DNA from: Ornithodoros turicata
Taxonomy: Eukaryota; Arthropoda; Arachnida; Ixodida; Argasidae
Direction of reading: 5' to 3'
NCBI RefSeq assembly: GCF_037126465.1
Contig: NC_088203.1
Span: 85,126,668 to 85,190,667 of the forward strand
DNA length: 64,000 nt
In this document: positions 52,341 through 61,527 of the stretch, in pieces
Layout: the number at the start of each line of letters is the position of its first letter
Numbering within the stretch: position 1 is the first letter of the stretch
Program-made: the position numbers and the translations under genes
Notes under the pieces: generated by a model
The model's input: only the letters and a program-made list of their open reading frames with translations
Databases searched by the model: none
What the model was told of the DNA's origin: nothing

Positions 52341-53038
52341 TAATTGTAGCGATTGTAACTTTGCGGTTACGGTGTAGTCCGCGTTTCAGCCTCTTCAGAC
52401 TTGTTACAGAAAGAGTGCAACAGTTTACGCAAGGTTCCCAGCGAAGTCCTAAGTCATCGCCTATCTTTGTCACGATCTACCCTTTCGTCTCTGTCTACAA
52501 TACCGTTAGTTTACCTTCCACGGCTGAAGAGAAAAGTAAGAAAGCAACAAACAGCCGACAAACTGAGTTCCCGTTGGCTTTTTGTGAAGTCCGAGAGTCA
52601 GGTCATTCTTCGGCGAGGGCCAGATGGGCTGCCCTACCGTGGGATCCGTTGCACCCCTTTGAGCACGTTTGTTTACCGTTCTGCGACGTTCGTGTCAAAG
52701 ACGGAATACCAATCGGTTCACTCTCTTTGGGTCTGCATCTAGGTCGCTATGGAAGGAAGCCCTTTGTGAAGCTGCGGTCAATATGTCGCTCCCTTGCGCT
52801 CGGAGGAAGTCACCATCCCTGTGTCACGTGTGCATCTGTTGCTTTACGAACAACGATCGAAGGTTCGTGTTGTGAAGTTCATCACGCGTGGCAGTTCACG
52901 GTATTCTTGGCGCAGGGAGCTCCGTAGAGCCGTACGTTTAGTAACTTGTTCACTTGACAGCACCGTTCAACTCACGTGCCCAACAAGGGAAAAAAAAGAG
53001 TCGACAAAGGGATTCATTCAAGGCCACTCTACCTTCAA
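52341..53038 (+). other. Unrecognised region with two long overlapping frames
   Basis: A 188-codon frame (52361-52927) and an overlapping 113-codon frame (52401-52742) are both open on the plus strand. The former includes KTEYQSVHSLW-like sequence only in the other frame, and I recognise neither product. Segments such as RRGPDGLPYRGIRCTPLS look protein-like but no family comes to mind. It may be a decayed coding sequence or chance. No start or splice evidence. Confidence 0.25.
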
Positions 53039-53039
53039 C

Positions 53040-53091
<52 letters not shown>
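53040..53091. repeat. TAA microsatellite
   Basis: About 17 uninterrupted TAA units. Together with the second array at 53117-53157 it appears to form the tail of a minus-strand retroposon ending with AATAAAGTA. Confidence 0.9.
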
Positions 53092-53093
<2 letters not shown>

Positions 53094-53113
53094 CTTTATT
53101 AATGTGCCCAAGA

Positions 53114-53116
<3 letters not shown>

Positions 53117-53157
<41 letters not shown>
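53117..53157. repeat. Second TAA microsatellite
   Basis: About 13 TAA units, 25 bp from the first array. On the minus strand CAAAATAAAGTATTATTATT marks a polyA signal running directly into the repeat. Confidence 0.9.
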
Positions 53158-53560
53158 TATTTTGAACGGTGCCCATCAACAACTGTGTGGTCTAACGGAT
53201 GGTGCACCAACAAGGTCAATGGCAGTTTAAACATTGCAGACGCAATGCAAAAAGGAAACCAAAAATAGCAGAACGAAACATCAAGAATATAAAGCAAACA
53301 TCTGGAAAGTGTAGGAATGTGAAAGTATTCAAAAGTGTTAATGTGGTTGTGCATTAATGTTAAAAAGGGGTGATGTAAAAGGGGAATAAGGGGAAAAAAT
53401 GTCAAGGTCATGGTTATGGCTAAGTGTGTTCATGTGGCGCAATAAACGAGGTACCGGAGTACAGTTATTTGCGATATTAACATAGAAAACGGGATGTGCT
53501 CTCAGATTGCGTAAGGGAATATGAATGGACACCGAAGATAACAAAGCACTAAGCACTAGC
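53158..53560 (-). mobile_element. Probable retroposon 3' end with TTA tail
   Basis: Upstream of the TTA array the minus strand has CGTTCAAAATAAAGTA and frames with HIPLRNLRAHPVFYVNIANN, a style of sequence seen in LINE C-termini, but I cannot name a family. The signal is the tail structure. The upstream limit is arbitrary. Confidence 0.35.
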
Positions 53561-55324
53561 GCTGCGCGTCCACAGAAGAGAGGTCATGTCCAGGTAGTCA
53601 GGCAATATCGACAGCGAAAAGAAAGTTCGAACGGTGTACTCGACCTGCAACCATAAGCACAAGAGCTGGGCCTTCACCAAAGGAAAGTTGTGCCAAGCTC
53701 TGGCCTGTCATATCAGTCATTCCAAGCATTAACACGTATTGCCAAATTTAATTTACGAACTATCTAGACGTAAATATTTTGACAGCGACGCCACAAGTGA
53801 GGTACGACGCCACTCGCTGGGGAAGACTCTCTTTTTGTGATCATTACCATCAGTAGAAAGCGGAGAGCTGACGACATTTCGTGATGCCTCGCTTGATGTT
53901 TGAAGTTTGTTCGTTTCGTTCGTTTCTAGAATGTGGAGCGCACTCTTTTAAACATATACTGCTTATTTATCTTTAGAGGAACGCAGCAGCAGCAGTATGC
54001 GTTTGTGGCCAACTTGCCCTTTGTTACTAAGACTCAAAAGTGGGAAAGTATCATTGAAGGAAAAAAGAAAGAAATTAGCTGTGGCAGTTCTCGTCCGATT
54101 GGTCTTACAGTGATGACGAATTTAGAATCCGTCGCATACTTAAAGTTTTGATGCTGATGAGCCAAAATGATTTCAAGTCCCGAGCAAAGACTTGCACCAC
54201 GCCTTCTGCTCTGTAGCGGCATAACGGGAACAGGTGGTCCTCTATCAGCATTTACCGATAAGGTTATCTCAGGATGCAGAGGCGTAGCCTGAGCTGGCAG
54301 AAACTTGTAAAAAAAAAGAACGACAATTACCAGAATTAATTAATTAATAAAAACAAAATGCTGCAAGGCATACCAGGCCTTTCTCATTCCCCCCAACTTC
54401 GTGCTCACATTAAATAGTTCTTGTCTCGTTTGTTCAATCTGATGTGTCACCGAAAAGAGACAATACTTTTTCTGGCTCGTACCGCACGAGCCCTACCTTA
54501 CTCTGAGCGCCCCCTAGGGCAGCGACTGGACATTTTTCGTTGGTGTGTCGACACGAGATCTCACCCCTTCCTCCTACATAAGCGGAAATGGGCTCCATTT
54601 TTCAGTCACTCTATATCCATCCCCTAATAATTGGCAACCGAGGCGATATGAGGGAGAGCACATTGTTCGTACTGACAGGATTTTGATGCCGTTTTTTCTG
54701 CGGTGGTCAGCCCTCGTCGGGGCTTGTCGCCGTTTGCACTTCCGGTCATTGACTTCCGGTCAGTACAATGGCCACAAGGGTGACATCTGCGGCGTCGGAT
54801 ATGGCTTTTATTGGCGTCGGGAGAGATCTATGTTTCTCACTCTCAACATGGCGCACGACGAGGGGATTTACGTGTATGCTACAGTGTTCTTGCCTGGGGA
54901 GATGAATAGGGATATATAATGGATGGCAATTGCTTATAGAGTTGTGTGTGATGGAGGCGTACTGTGGGCAGTATCCTGGCCATTGGACGGTTGGCGAAGA
55001 CGTTTTCTTTATCTCTTCTTTTTTATTTTTTATTTCTCAGACGGAAATAGAGCAGATAGGCAGCACAAATGAATAAGTGGCTGCATGCGACACCTTACTA
55101 ATAGTGAGTAAATACCATTTACCGCTAATAATTTCGCAATATTTGCCTCGTGAGAGAGTGGACTATATTCATCATTAGAGTAATTAGGTTTTGCTACAGA
55201 CTGGGTGTTTCAGCCCTTCCGGAGGAACTCTTCAACTGTTTCATTACGGAAGCTCTAATGATCTGCTGGACGCATTTGGACGCTGGCTGTTTTCTTCACT
55301 TCCCTCTACGGAAGCCCTAGGAAG
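53561..55324. other. Unassigned 1.8 kb
   Basis: Frames up to 124 codons (54545-54919) without motifs. Direct repeat CTTCCGGTCA at about 54738-54763. No gene or repeat family recognised. Confidence 0.4.
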
Positions 55325-55327
55325 ATT

Positions 55328-55500
55328 AAATTGAATTGAATTGAATTGAACTTATTTACACGCAAAATGGTGTGGGCAAACTGCGGCAAGAAAGCCAAAC
55401 TGGCTTGACAGGGCCGCAGCTCCCCTACCTTTGGCCAACAGTAACAAGCACTATACATGGGTACGAAAAGGGGGGGTGGGGAGTGCTCTGCAAGCAAGAA
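55328..55500 (-). mobile_element. Retroposon 3' end with TTCAA pentamer tail
   Basis: On the minus strand GAGCTGCGGCCCTGTCAAGC, TTGCCGCAGTTTGCCCACAC and GCGTGTAAATAAGTTCAATT run into a TTCAA array (plus AATTGAATTGAATTGAA at 55330-55350). Polyadenylation-like AATAA plus a pentamer tail is typical of non-LTR 3' ends. No coding part is preserved. Confidence 0.55.
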
Positions 55501-56529
55501 ACAAATGGTGTAGACATCTCATAGAAAGAAAGAAAAGATGTACGTTGTACATGCTCGCACAACGAAACCAACACAAAGCAACAAAAACCTGACGGAGAAA
55601 TAGATTCTTAATGTTTACATTGCTTATAGTAATCATTTCAATGTCACTTGATAGATTATTTCTGGCTGGATCAAGATAGATAGATATATTATTTTCTGGC
55701 TACTATGTCGGAAGAGCACACCTGTTACGACTGTACGAATTACGATTGTAGCGAATTCTGTTCGTTGTGCAACCGTAATTACTGCAACTATATAGCCACC
55801 ATTACTTTAATGGATTTGTAACGTCATGTGTATCATTGTGGTACCCTAGCGGAAAATCAATCACGTATTCGGCTGGGTTGAGCTACCATCATCTGTATTC
55901 ATTTGTTTCACTAATTCCTGTGATGGCTGCCCCATCGTTGCTTAGTTTCCCTTGCTAAAGTATGAAGTTGTGTACATTTAAGAAAGAGTCGAATTCTTTT
56001 TCCCTGGTCAGTTAATGTTAAATGAATTTAAACGCGTATTGCTTGCGGCTGTAATTCCTGGACAGCTAAAACAGCCTGGAAGTGCAATTAGTACTATTAG
56101 TTCTAAGCAGCATTTTTTTAGGACTTGCCCCTAACCCAGATTATTTTTCATTGTCCACTAGGATACCTACACAACACTTGGACAAGGTGACTCAATTGAA
56201 GCGTCCCAGAACATCATCCCACCGTAGTTCTTTTTTTTTCTTTGCGGAATAGCAAGCCAACGTCCCGTTTGGCTGACATTTCCCCCGTTTTACCCCCTCT
56301 GATCTAATAAATATATCCACCCCCACCCCCATCGTAGTTCCGCTTTACTCGCACAGTGCTGTGTAAACGAGGAACATTTTACGATTGAAATTATAAATCC
56401 AATCTGTAATAGAAAACTAAAAGCTCTACCGCTTGGCAACAACTACACTCACTTCCTACTCAGCCAGGTTCCCGTCAGTGCATCATGAATTTATAACTTG
56501 TGGGACGTATGGCTCTTTCGGGTTAAACC
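55501..56529. other. Unassigned AT-rich spacer
   Basis: Short frames only. No recognised gene or repeat. Confidence 0.4.
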
Positions 56530-56645
56530 CGATTCCTCCTTATTATTGTCTCCCAAATCAGTCTAAGAACAGTCGGATTAAAACCGATTACTCCCGATTA
56601 TTTCCTTCCTAATCAGTTTAGGAACAACCCGATTACTTTTCCCCC
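56530..56645. repeat. Two-copy tandem repeat of about 55 bp
   Basis: CCGATTCCTCCTTATTATTG (56530) and CCGATTACTCCCGATTATTT (about 56584) begin two copies that continue with AATCAGTCTAAGAACA and AATCAGTTTAGGAACA respectively. The copies are about 75-80 percent alike. No coding role. Confidence 0.6.
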
Positions 56646-56689
56646 TCGAATCCGGGAAAGGTATTTAGCCCGAAATAGTCACACCCTAA

Positions 56690-56754
56690 ATTCACTAGCT
56701 ATTAGGGTACCGCACTACCGCGGTGAAACACCCCATCTCATCGTCATCCTCTAT

Positions 56755-56785
<31 letters not shown>
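56690..56785 (+). mobile_element. Orphan non-LTR 3' tail with GTT/GCT repeats
   Basis: GGGTACCGCACTACCGCGGT, GAAACACCCCATCTCATCGT and a TTGTTGTTGTTGCTGCTG run follow the plan of the non-LTR 3' ends elsewhere (CCCTA box, AAACATCCCAT, ATCATC, GTT tail). Confidence 0.5.
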
Positions 56786-57475
56786 ATGTGCTATCCCAAA
56801 CTGACCAGCACTTCCTGGCTCTGAGAACCAGTGATGAGTGCAACAGAAAAACAAGACATTTCTTGTTTTGTTCGTGTATTGCTTCCCGTTGCACTTATCA
56901 CTGGTTCAAATATGCTTCACCGACTTGCCCAAAGATCCACTGCTACCCTATTCTCTTTTTCTTGTTTCTGAAATCGCCGTATTTAATTTCAGTTACTATT
57001 GTTGGGTTTCCTTCCAGCAAGAAATTATGGGGACCCTCTGTTCCTCGCCACCTCCGTGTGTGGAATGAAGATCCGTGATGTTGCGAGAACGCGGCGGGCA
57101 GGAGGTTCCCTCTGGTGGTCGCTTCCGAAGACGCTCCTTCCCTTTGGCGCCCTGTTCCTGTCGATCGGAGGCAAAGTCCTCTTTACAGGAAACACCGCCG
57201 TATATGGAAAGTGAACGTATTTTTCATGTTAGCTTTCCAACTGGACGGTCGGTGATCTTACAGTCGTTTGTCTTTTTCTTTTTTCTCTTCTTCTTCTTCT
57301 TCTTTAAGCACTCTACTAACGAACAATGGGACATCCACGAAATGTGGACGAACCACCACACACACCTTTCTTTTTCTTTTTTTCTTGTCAGTGTATTCTA
57401 TCGTGTACCGAAAGCGCTAAAAACGCATCTAAAGGACGGGACACACAAGTAGGCTTTATTTTTACTTCTTTATTT
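56786..57475. other. Unassigned spacer with T tracts
   Basis: TTC and T tracts near 57268-57306 and 57367-57388. Overlapping frames of 71-125 codons, no motif. Confidence 0.4.
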
Positions 57476-57530
57476 CTGGGATTGGGTGCCGCCTCAGCGG
57501 CGAAACATCCCACTTCATCATCATTACTTA
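57476..57530 (+). mobile_element. Orphan non-LTR 3' tail
   Basis: GGGATTGGGTGCCGCCTCAG then GCGGCGAAACATCCCACTTC and ATCATCATTAC. Only the terminal 3' UTR remains, on the plus strand. Confidence 0.45.
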
Positions 57531-57534
57531 TTTG

Positions 57535-57700
57535 TAGGGTTCCGAGTTTTCGGAGTTTTCATTTTGGAAAATTCGGAGGGTGTCTATCGGAGTTCTCAGC
57601 TTTTCCGAAATTCGGATTTTCTCGGAGGATTAAAGAGCCTGAAAAATGAATGGCGCCGATTTCGGAGTATTTCGGAGCAGTCAAGGAAAAAAGTGCAAAA
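57535..57700. repeat. Degenerate TTCGGAG-type repeats
   Basis: GTTTTCGGAGTTTTCA, AAATTCGGAGG, TCGGAGTTCTC, TTCGGATTTTCTCGGAGG and TTTCGGAGTATTTCGGAGC recur over 160 bp. A related cluster with TTTATCGGAGTTTATCGG lies at 60345-60445, at the other side of the non-LTR copy. Confidence 0.6.
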
Positions 57701-57994
57701 GTAACTGAGAACAACAACAACAACTACTACATGAATTACGATGGGATGAGGTGATTCACCGCAACAATTGCGGCACCATACCTCAGTGCATGTGGGTTAG
57801 CATATGAGTGGGATGACGATGAAAAAGATGAGGCATACACACATGACACAGGCAAATGAGATATCACACACGCAGGTGCGTCGTAACTGATGGGGATAGT
57901 AGTTTATCCGGTCGGCCACCGGAGATGAAATGCTGTAAAGATCACATCTCCGCATTCATGGCAACAGCTCTGGGGTCATAGGAGTTCAAGCAGG

Positions 57995-58669
57995 TTAGAA
58001 GACGTCAGGAACACATAGAATGAGTGCAGCTAGGCATTGACGGTGCTGCACAGGGTTTGAACAAGGACCCATGATTGCTGCAAGGCTGAGCGGCTTGTTG
58101 TTGATACGGGTCAGTTGGGACTGGAACATTGCTCTCTCCGAACTGTATTGAGGGCAGTCGATGAGGACGTGTTGAATGCTTGCCACTGAGACAGCGGGGA
58201 AAACGGCCTGGGACAAAGTTGGATCGACGGCGTGCAACAAGGACCTGTCTGTAAAGCCCCGGCGATATGGTTGGGACGCCATTGGTAGGATCATCGCCGA
58301 CAAGAATGCCCTTCTGTCACCACGGGTCAACATATTCGGTATCACCGCCTGGCATTGTCTGGCAACAGCAGCCACTCTGTCAGCCTCTTCATTTCCGCTT
58401 AGTCCACAGTGACCTGGGATCCACTGAAAAGTGATGGAGTGACCTACGTCGCAAAGGCGCTGAGCGTCGCTGAGGATGTCCGTGACAATTGGAGCCAATG
58501 TACCTCGTGCACCCATGCTCTCTATGCACTGCAGGGCTGCCCTGGAGTCCGTGCATACAACCCACATTCGCGGAGATTCGTGCAGAGCATACCGCAGGAA
58601 CGACAAGATGCCGTAGAGCTCTGCGGACGTAGAGGAAGTGCAATGTGCCAAGCGATACCCGTGAGACAC
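57995..58669 (-). pseudogene. RNase H and C-terminal ORF2 fragment with internal deletion
   Basis: The frame shows SAELYGILSFLRYAL (Glu), VVCTDSRAALQCIESMG (Asp) and FQWIPGHCGLSGNEEADRVA (last Asp), then GDRRAFLSAMILPMASQPYR and LLHAVDPTLSQAVFPAVS. The text jumps to SIQHVLIDCPQYSSERAMFQ, so the CX2C half of the zinc motif, present in the 34444-36274 family, has been deleted without breaking the frame. The first RNase H segment with its FTDGS Asp is upstream in another frame. Confidence 0.8.
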
Positions 58670-58699
58670 CTGGACCGATGGAATAACGAAGACGGCCGA

Positions 58700-59885
58700 T
58701 GAACTTACAGGTGTAGAGGACCCGTCGGTGTACTCTATCCGTCGGTATGCTAGACGGCAGTGTGCTCAGCGTAGACGCTTAACATCATGTCCAATGACAT
58801 CTGGTGAAGGACTGACTGTGGCACTTGATTTTTTGAACGTTGGAATGCCGGGAGAGATCGAAGGCAGTGACAGAAACCACGGGGAAGACGAAGACACTGT
58901 TGGGTTTACTACAAACGAGGGAAATTTAGGCTTTGCTTCCGCAATGATTTTGTAGAGGTTGCTCTGCTTGCGCCAATAAAGTTTTGCTACCAATGGGTGA
59001 CGGCGGTGATGAGCGATAAGGCGTAAATAGTGACGTACAGTCTCCCTCGTCCTGAGGACTTCAATTGGTATGTCATGAGCTTCGGCGATGACCATCCGCG
59101 TTTCTGCAGCTCCGGGGACGCCAAGAAAGATCCTCAGGCTGCGTGCAAGGAAGCACCGAAGCCGCTGAACTTGCGTCTCAGAAATGCCGTGAAGAACAGG
59201 AAGGCTATACACAAGTGAACCACGAACAAGAGCCTTGTGAACAGCCAGGAGTGATTGCTTATCCATACCCCACTTGGAGCCAGCAAAATGACGAAGGACG
59301 GAGGTCCACCGCTGAACCTTTTCTTGTCAAGGTGATCAATGTGTTTTTTCCAGGACAAGTTGCAGTCGAGGACGACACCCAAACATCTGTGATGTTTCAT
59401 CGGAGAGCCAGCAAGAAACAGCTGATATCGGTGCATATGCTTCCTTGTGAAAGCGAGAGCTTCAGATTTGTCCCCCGATATATCCAAGCCGACTTTGTTG
59501 AAGAACTGCATGATTCTGTCCAGTGAGCTTTGCAGACGACGCCGAATTGCAGGTCTTGATTTCCAACTGTCCAGATACAAACATCATCAGCATATATTGA
59601 GATATTGACCTTGGGTGTTATGCAGGACTGCAGACCCACCATGACGAGGTTAAATAATATAGGGGTTAACACACTACCTTGTGGTACCCCGTGCGTTACC
59701 ACGACTTCAGGTGTGGCTCCATCACGTGTGCGCACTGATACAAATCTCAGCTGTAGAAAGTCAGCGAGCCACCGGAAAAGTTTAGTGGGAACACTAGCTT
59801 GTAATAGCTCTTGAAACACCACAGCATGGCTGACGAGACGTACGAACGAGACGACATGGCTGACGGTGTCGTACGCTCTCTTCAC
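58700..59885 (-). pseudogene. RT portion of ORF2, frameshifted, YADD intact
   Basis: Three overlapping frames together cover RT: MKRAYDTVSH then an in-frame extra stretch, THGVPQGSVLTPILFNLVMV and NISIYADDVCIWTVGNQD (59397-59885); SRPAIRRRLQSSLDRIMQFF, GLDISGDKSEALAFTRKHMH and HHRCLGVVLDCNLSWKKHID (59134-59580); and QSLLAVHKALVRGSLVYSLP, LRIFLGVPGAAETRMVIAEA and RHYLRLIAHHRRHPLVAKLY (58766-59266). Close similarity to the 34444-36274 copy is evident (for example HHRRHPLV in both). At least two frameshifts and truncation before the palm make it inactive, although the catalytic YADD survives. Confidence 0.85.
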
Positions 59886-59888
59886 GTC

Positions 59889-59908
59889 AAAAAAAAAAAA
59901 AAAAAAAA
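59889..59908. repeat. 20-nt A run at the 5' truncation point
   Basis: The RT sequence stops exactly at this homopolymer. It could be the site where reverse transcription switched templates, or the tail of another insertion on the plus strand. Confidence 0.8.
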
Positions 59909-60489
59909 CGCCATCACGATTTTCTTATAGAACTTTGCTTGAGGTAACTGAGACCACACGATGTAGCGCGCTGATATTTTACTACGCAAAGCTATTGAAG
60001 TACAAACAAACGTATTTGCACAACTTGTGAATGGTGCCCAGGCTCAAAATGAGTAGCAGGTGTGACGAGCACAGAACCGTTCTGTTCCAAACTAGCCCAG
60101 TGCCTGGGGTCAAGTAGGGTCACTAGAGTCGAGGATGCATAGAACAGATGGGACGAGAGTGTGCGCTATCCTCCTTTTGGGCCATTCATGCATCCAGCGA
60201 CCCTGAACGAAGCTACCACTTGTGACCCCCCCCCCTTTTTTTTTTTTTGCTCTAAATCAGTTTGTAGTCAAAAAGTAGGCGTGGAAGAGGGGGACAAAGG
60301 AAGAAGGAAACGGGAAAAACCGTAACGCCGCCGCGTGGACTTTGGAAACATCGGAGTTCAACGGATAAATCTGATTTTTTGCAAAAAAAAAAAAAACATG
60401 GGAGGGAGTTTATCGGAGTTTATCGGATAAATCCGAAAAGTCGGAAGCCTACTTCTTTGTTGTTTACTTCTACTAACAACAAAAAGGTT
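59909..60489. other. Unassigned, with TATCGGAG repeats
   Basis: C and T runs at about 60227-60250, an A run at about 60380-60395 and the TTTATCGGAGTTTATCGG cluster at 60345-60445. No gene. Confidence 0.4.
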
Positions 60490-60690
60490 TATTCAAAGAC
60501 ACAAACAACAACAACTACTACATGAATGACGATGGGATGAGGTGATTCACCTCAACAATTGCGGTACCATACCTCAGTGCATGTGGGTTAATATATGAGT
60601 GGGATGACGGTGAAAATGATTCACACTCGCGCACACACATGACACACGCAAATGAGACGCAAATCCACTCACAACTGTGGCGTTGCTCAT
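60490..60690 (-). mobile_element. Second copy of the 57710 family 3' end
   Basis: CAACAACAACTACTACATGA, CGATGGGATGAGGTGATTCA, CACCTCAACAATTGCGG and CCATACCTCAGTGCATGTGG match 57711-57800 almost base for base, in the same orientation. Only the 3' UTR is present, so this is a separate, extremely truncated insertion or a local duplication. Confidence 0.75.
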
Positions 60691-60740
60691 GATTGTTTCG
60701 CGATGTAAAGCCACGAATTACCAATTAGAAAAAAAAAAAA

Positions 60741-60894
60741 TTTAGTGCATCGTACGCTATCGCCATTGCATACGTGAGGGATAGCGTAGTGTTTCTGCGC
60801 AATGAGTGAAGCTCCCCTTATGTTATACGCGTGCGCCAGAACCACCAACGCTATCCCTTGCGTACGCAAAGGCGATAGCGTACGGTGCACTAAA
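60741..60894. mobile_element. Palindromic MITE, about 60-bp arms
   Basis: Left arm TTTAGTGCATCGTACGCTAT (60741 on) and right arm ending ATAGCGTACGGTGCACTAAA (60894) are inverted repeats over about 60 bp with a handful of mismatches. The middle (about 30 bp) is unique. No coding capacity. An A run precedes the left end. Confidence 0.75.
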
Positions 60895-61225
60895 ACTCCA
60901 CCAGCAGACACAAATCACTTAAAACCGCGCTCAGATGCCCTCTCCCTGTCCTTTCGGCCAATCGACGCCCGTACCTTCCGATATCAATTTTATCTTTGTA
61001 TCACGAAAAAAGATATCGCAACCGCAAGAGGAAACATGCTTGAACAGTGTTCTCAGTTCTGTCGAAACATTATATCTACGGTCACGTATAGTCTGGTCTT
61101 CTTATCCAAATAAGATCGCCTACATGAATTTGAACATGAGCGAACATTTTTTTTGTAAACTACCTTCTCTGACTCCTGTCACTTACTTGCTTTCAGTCAA
61201 ACTACGTTCCAGAAGGCAGAATTAC
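60895..61225. other. Unassigned spacer
   Basis: No recognised gene or repeat. Confidence 0.4.
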
Positions 61226-61237
61226 GAGATGAAGTTT

Positions 61238-61515
61238 TTTTTTTATTCTGTGTTAGCGCCGCGAAGCAACTGTGGCTATGAGCGACGTACATACGTGGAC
61301 CGATTGAGAGAGGGCAGCAGGAAAGAGTGGAGGACAGGGGGTTAGCATGCGTCCTGGGCCGGCTTCAGGGGGAACTGTGCCGACATTCGTGTGGAAGGTC
61401 TACGGAAAACCCAGAGAAAACCTCGGACAGCACAGCCGGTGAGAGGATTCGAACCCGTCTCACCTCCCAGTCTCGCCCCGTGGATCATCCTAACCACTAT
61501 GCCACGTGAGTTGGT
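61238..61515 (-). mobile_element. Full-length tRNA-derived SINE with TSD
   Basis: Flanked by CGAGATGAAGTT (61226-61237) and CGAGACGAAGTT (61516-61527), a 12-bp duplication with one mismatch. On the minus strand: A box in GTGGCATAGTGGTTAGG, B box GGGTTCGAATCC, body TCTGGGTTTTCCGTAGACC, ACACGAATGTCGGCACAGTT and GAAGCCGGCCCAGGACGC, 3' module with CACTCTTTCCTGCTGCCC and CACAGTTGCTTCGCGGCGC, then an A tail. It is the same subfamily as 5778-6065. Confidence 0.9.
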
Positions 61516-61527
61516 CGAGACGAAGTT

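Larger units (their letters stand above)
57710..59888 (-). mobile_element. I-like non-LTR copy, 5'-truncated
   Basis: On the minus strand: RT motif A region at the 5' junction (DVKRAYDTVSH), motif B, motif C with intact YADD, RT thumb, RNase H, a deleted zinc region and a 3' UTR ending in GTT repeats (plus ACAACAACAACAACTACTAC at 57711). The truncation point coincides with a 20-nt A run at 59889-59908 on the plus strand. The same 3' end recurs at 60490-60680. No target duplication was identified. Confidence 0.8.
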
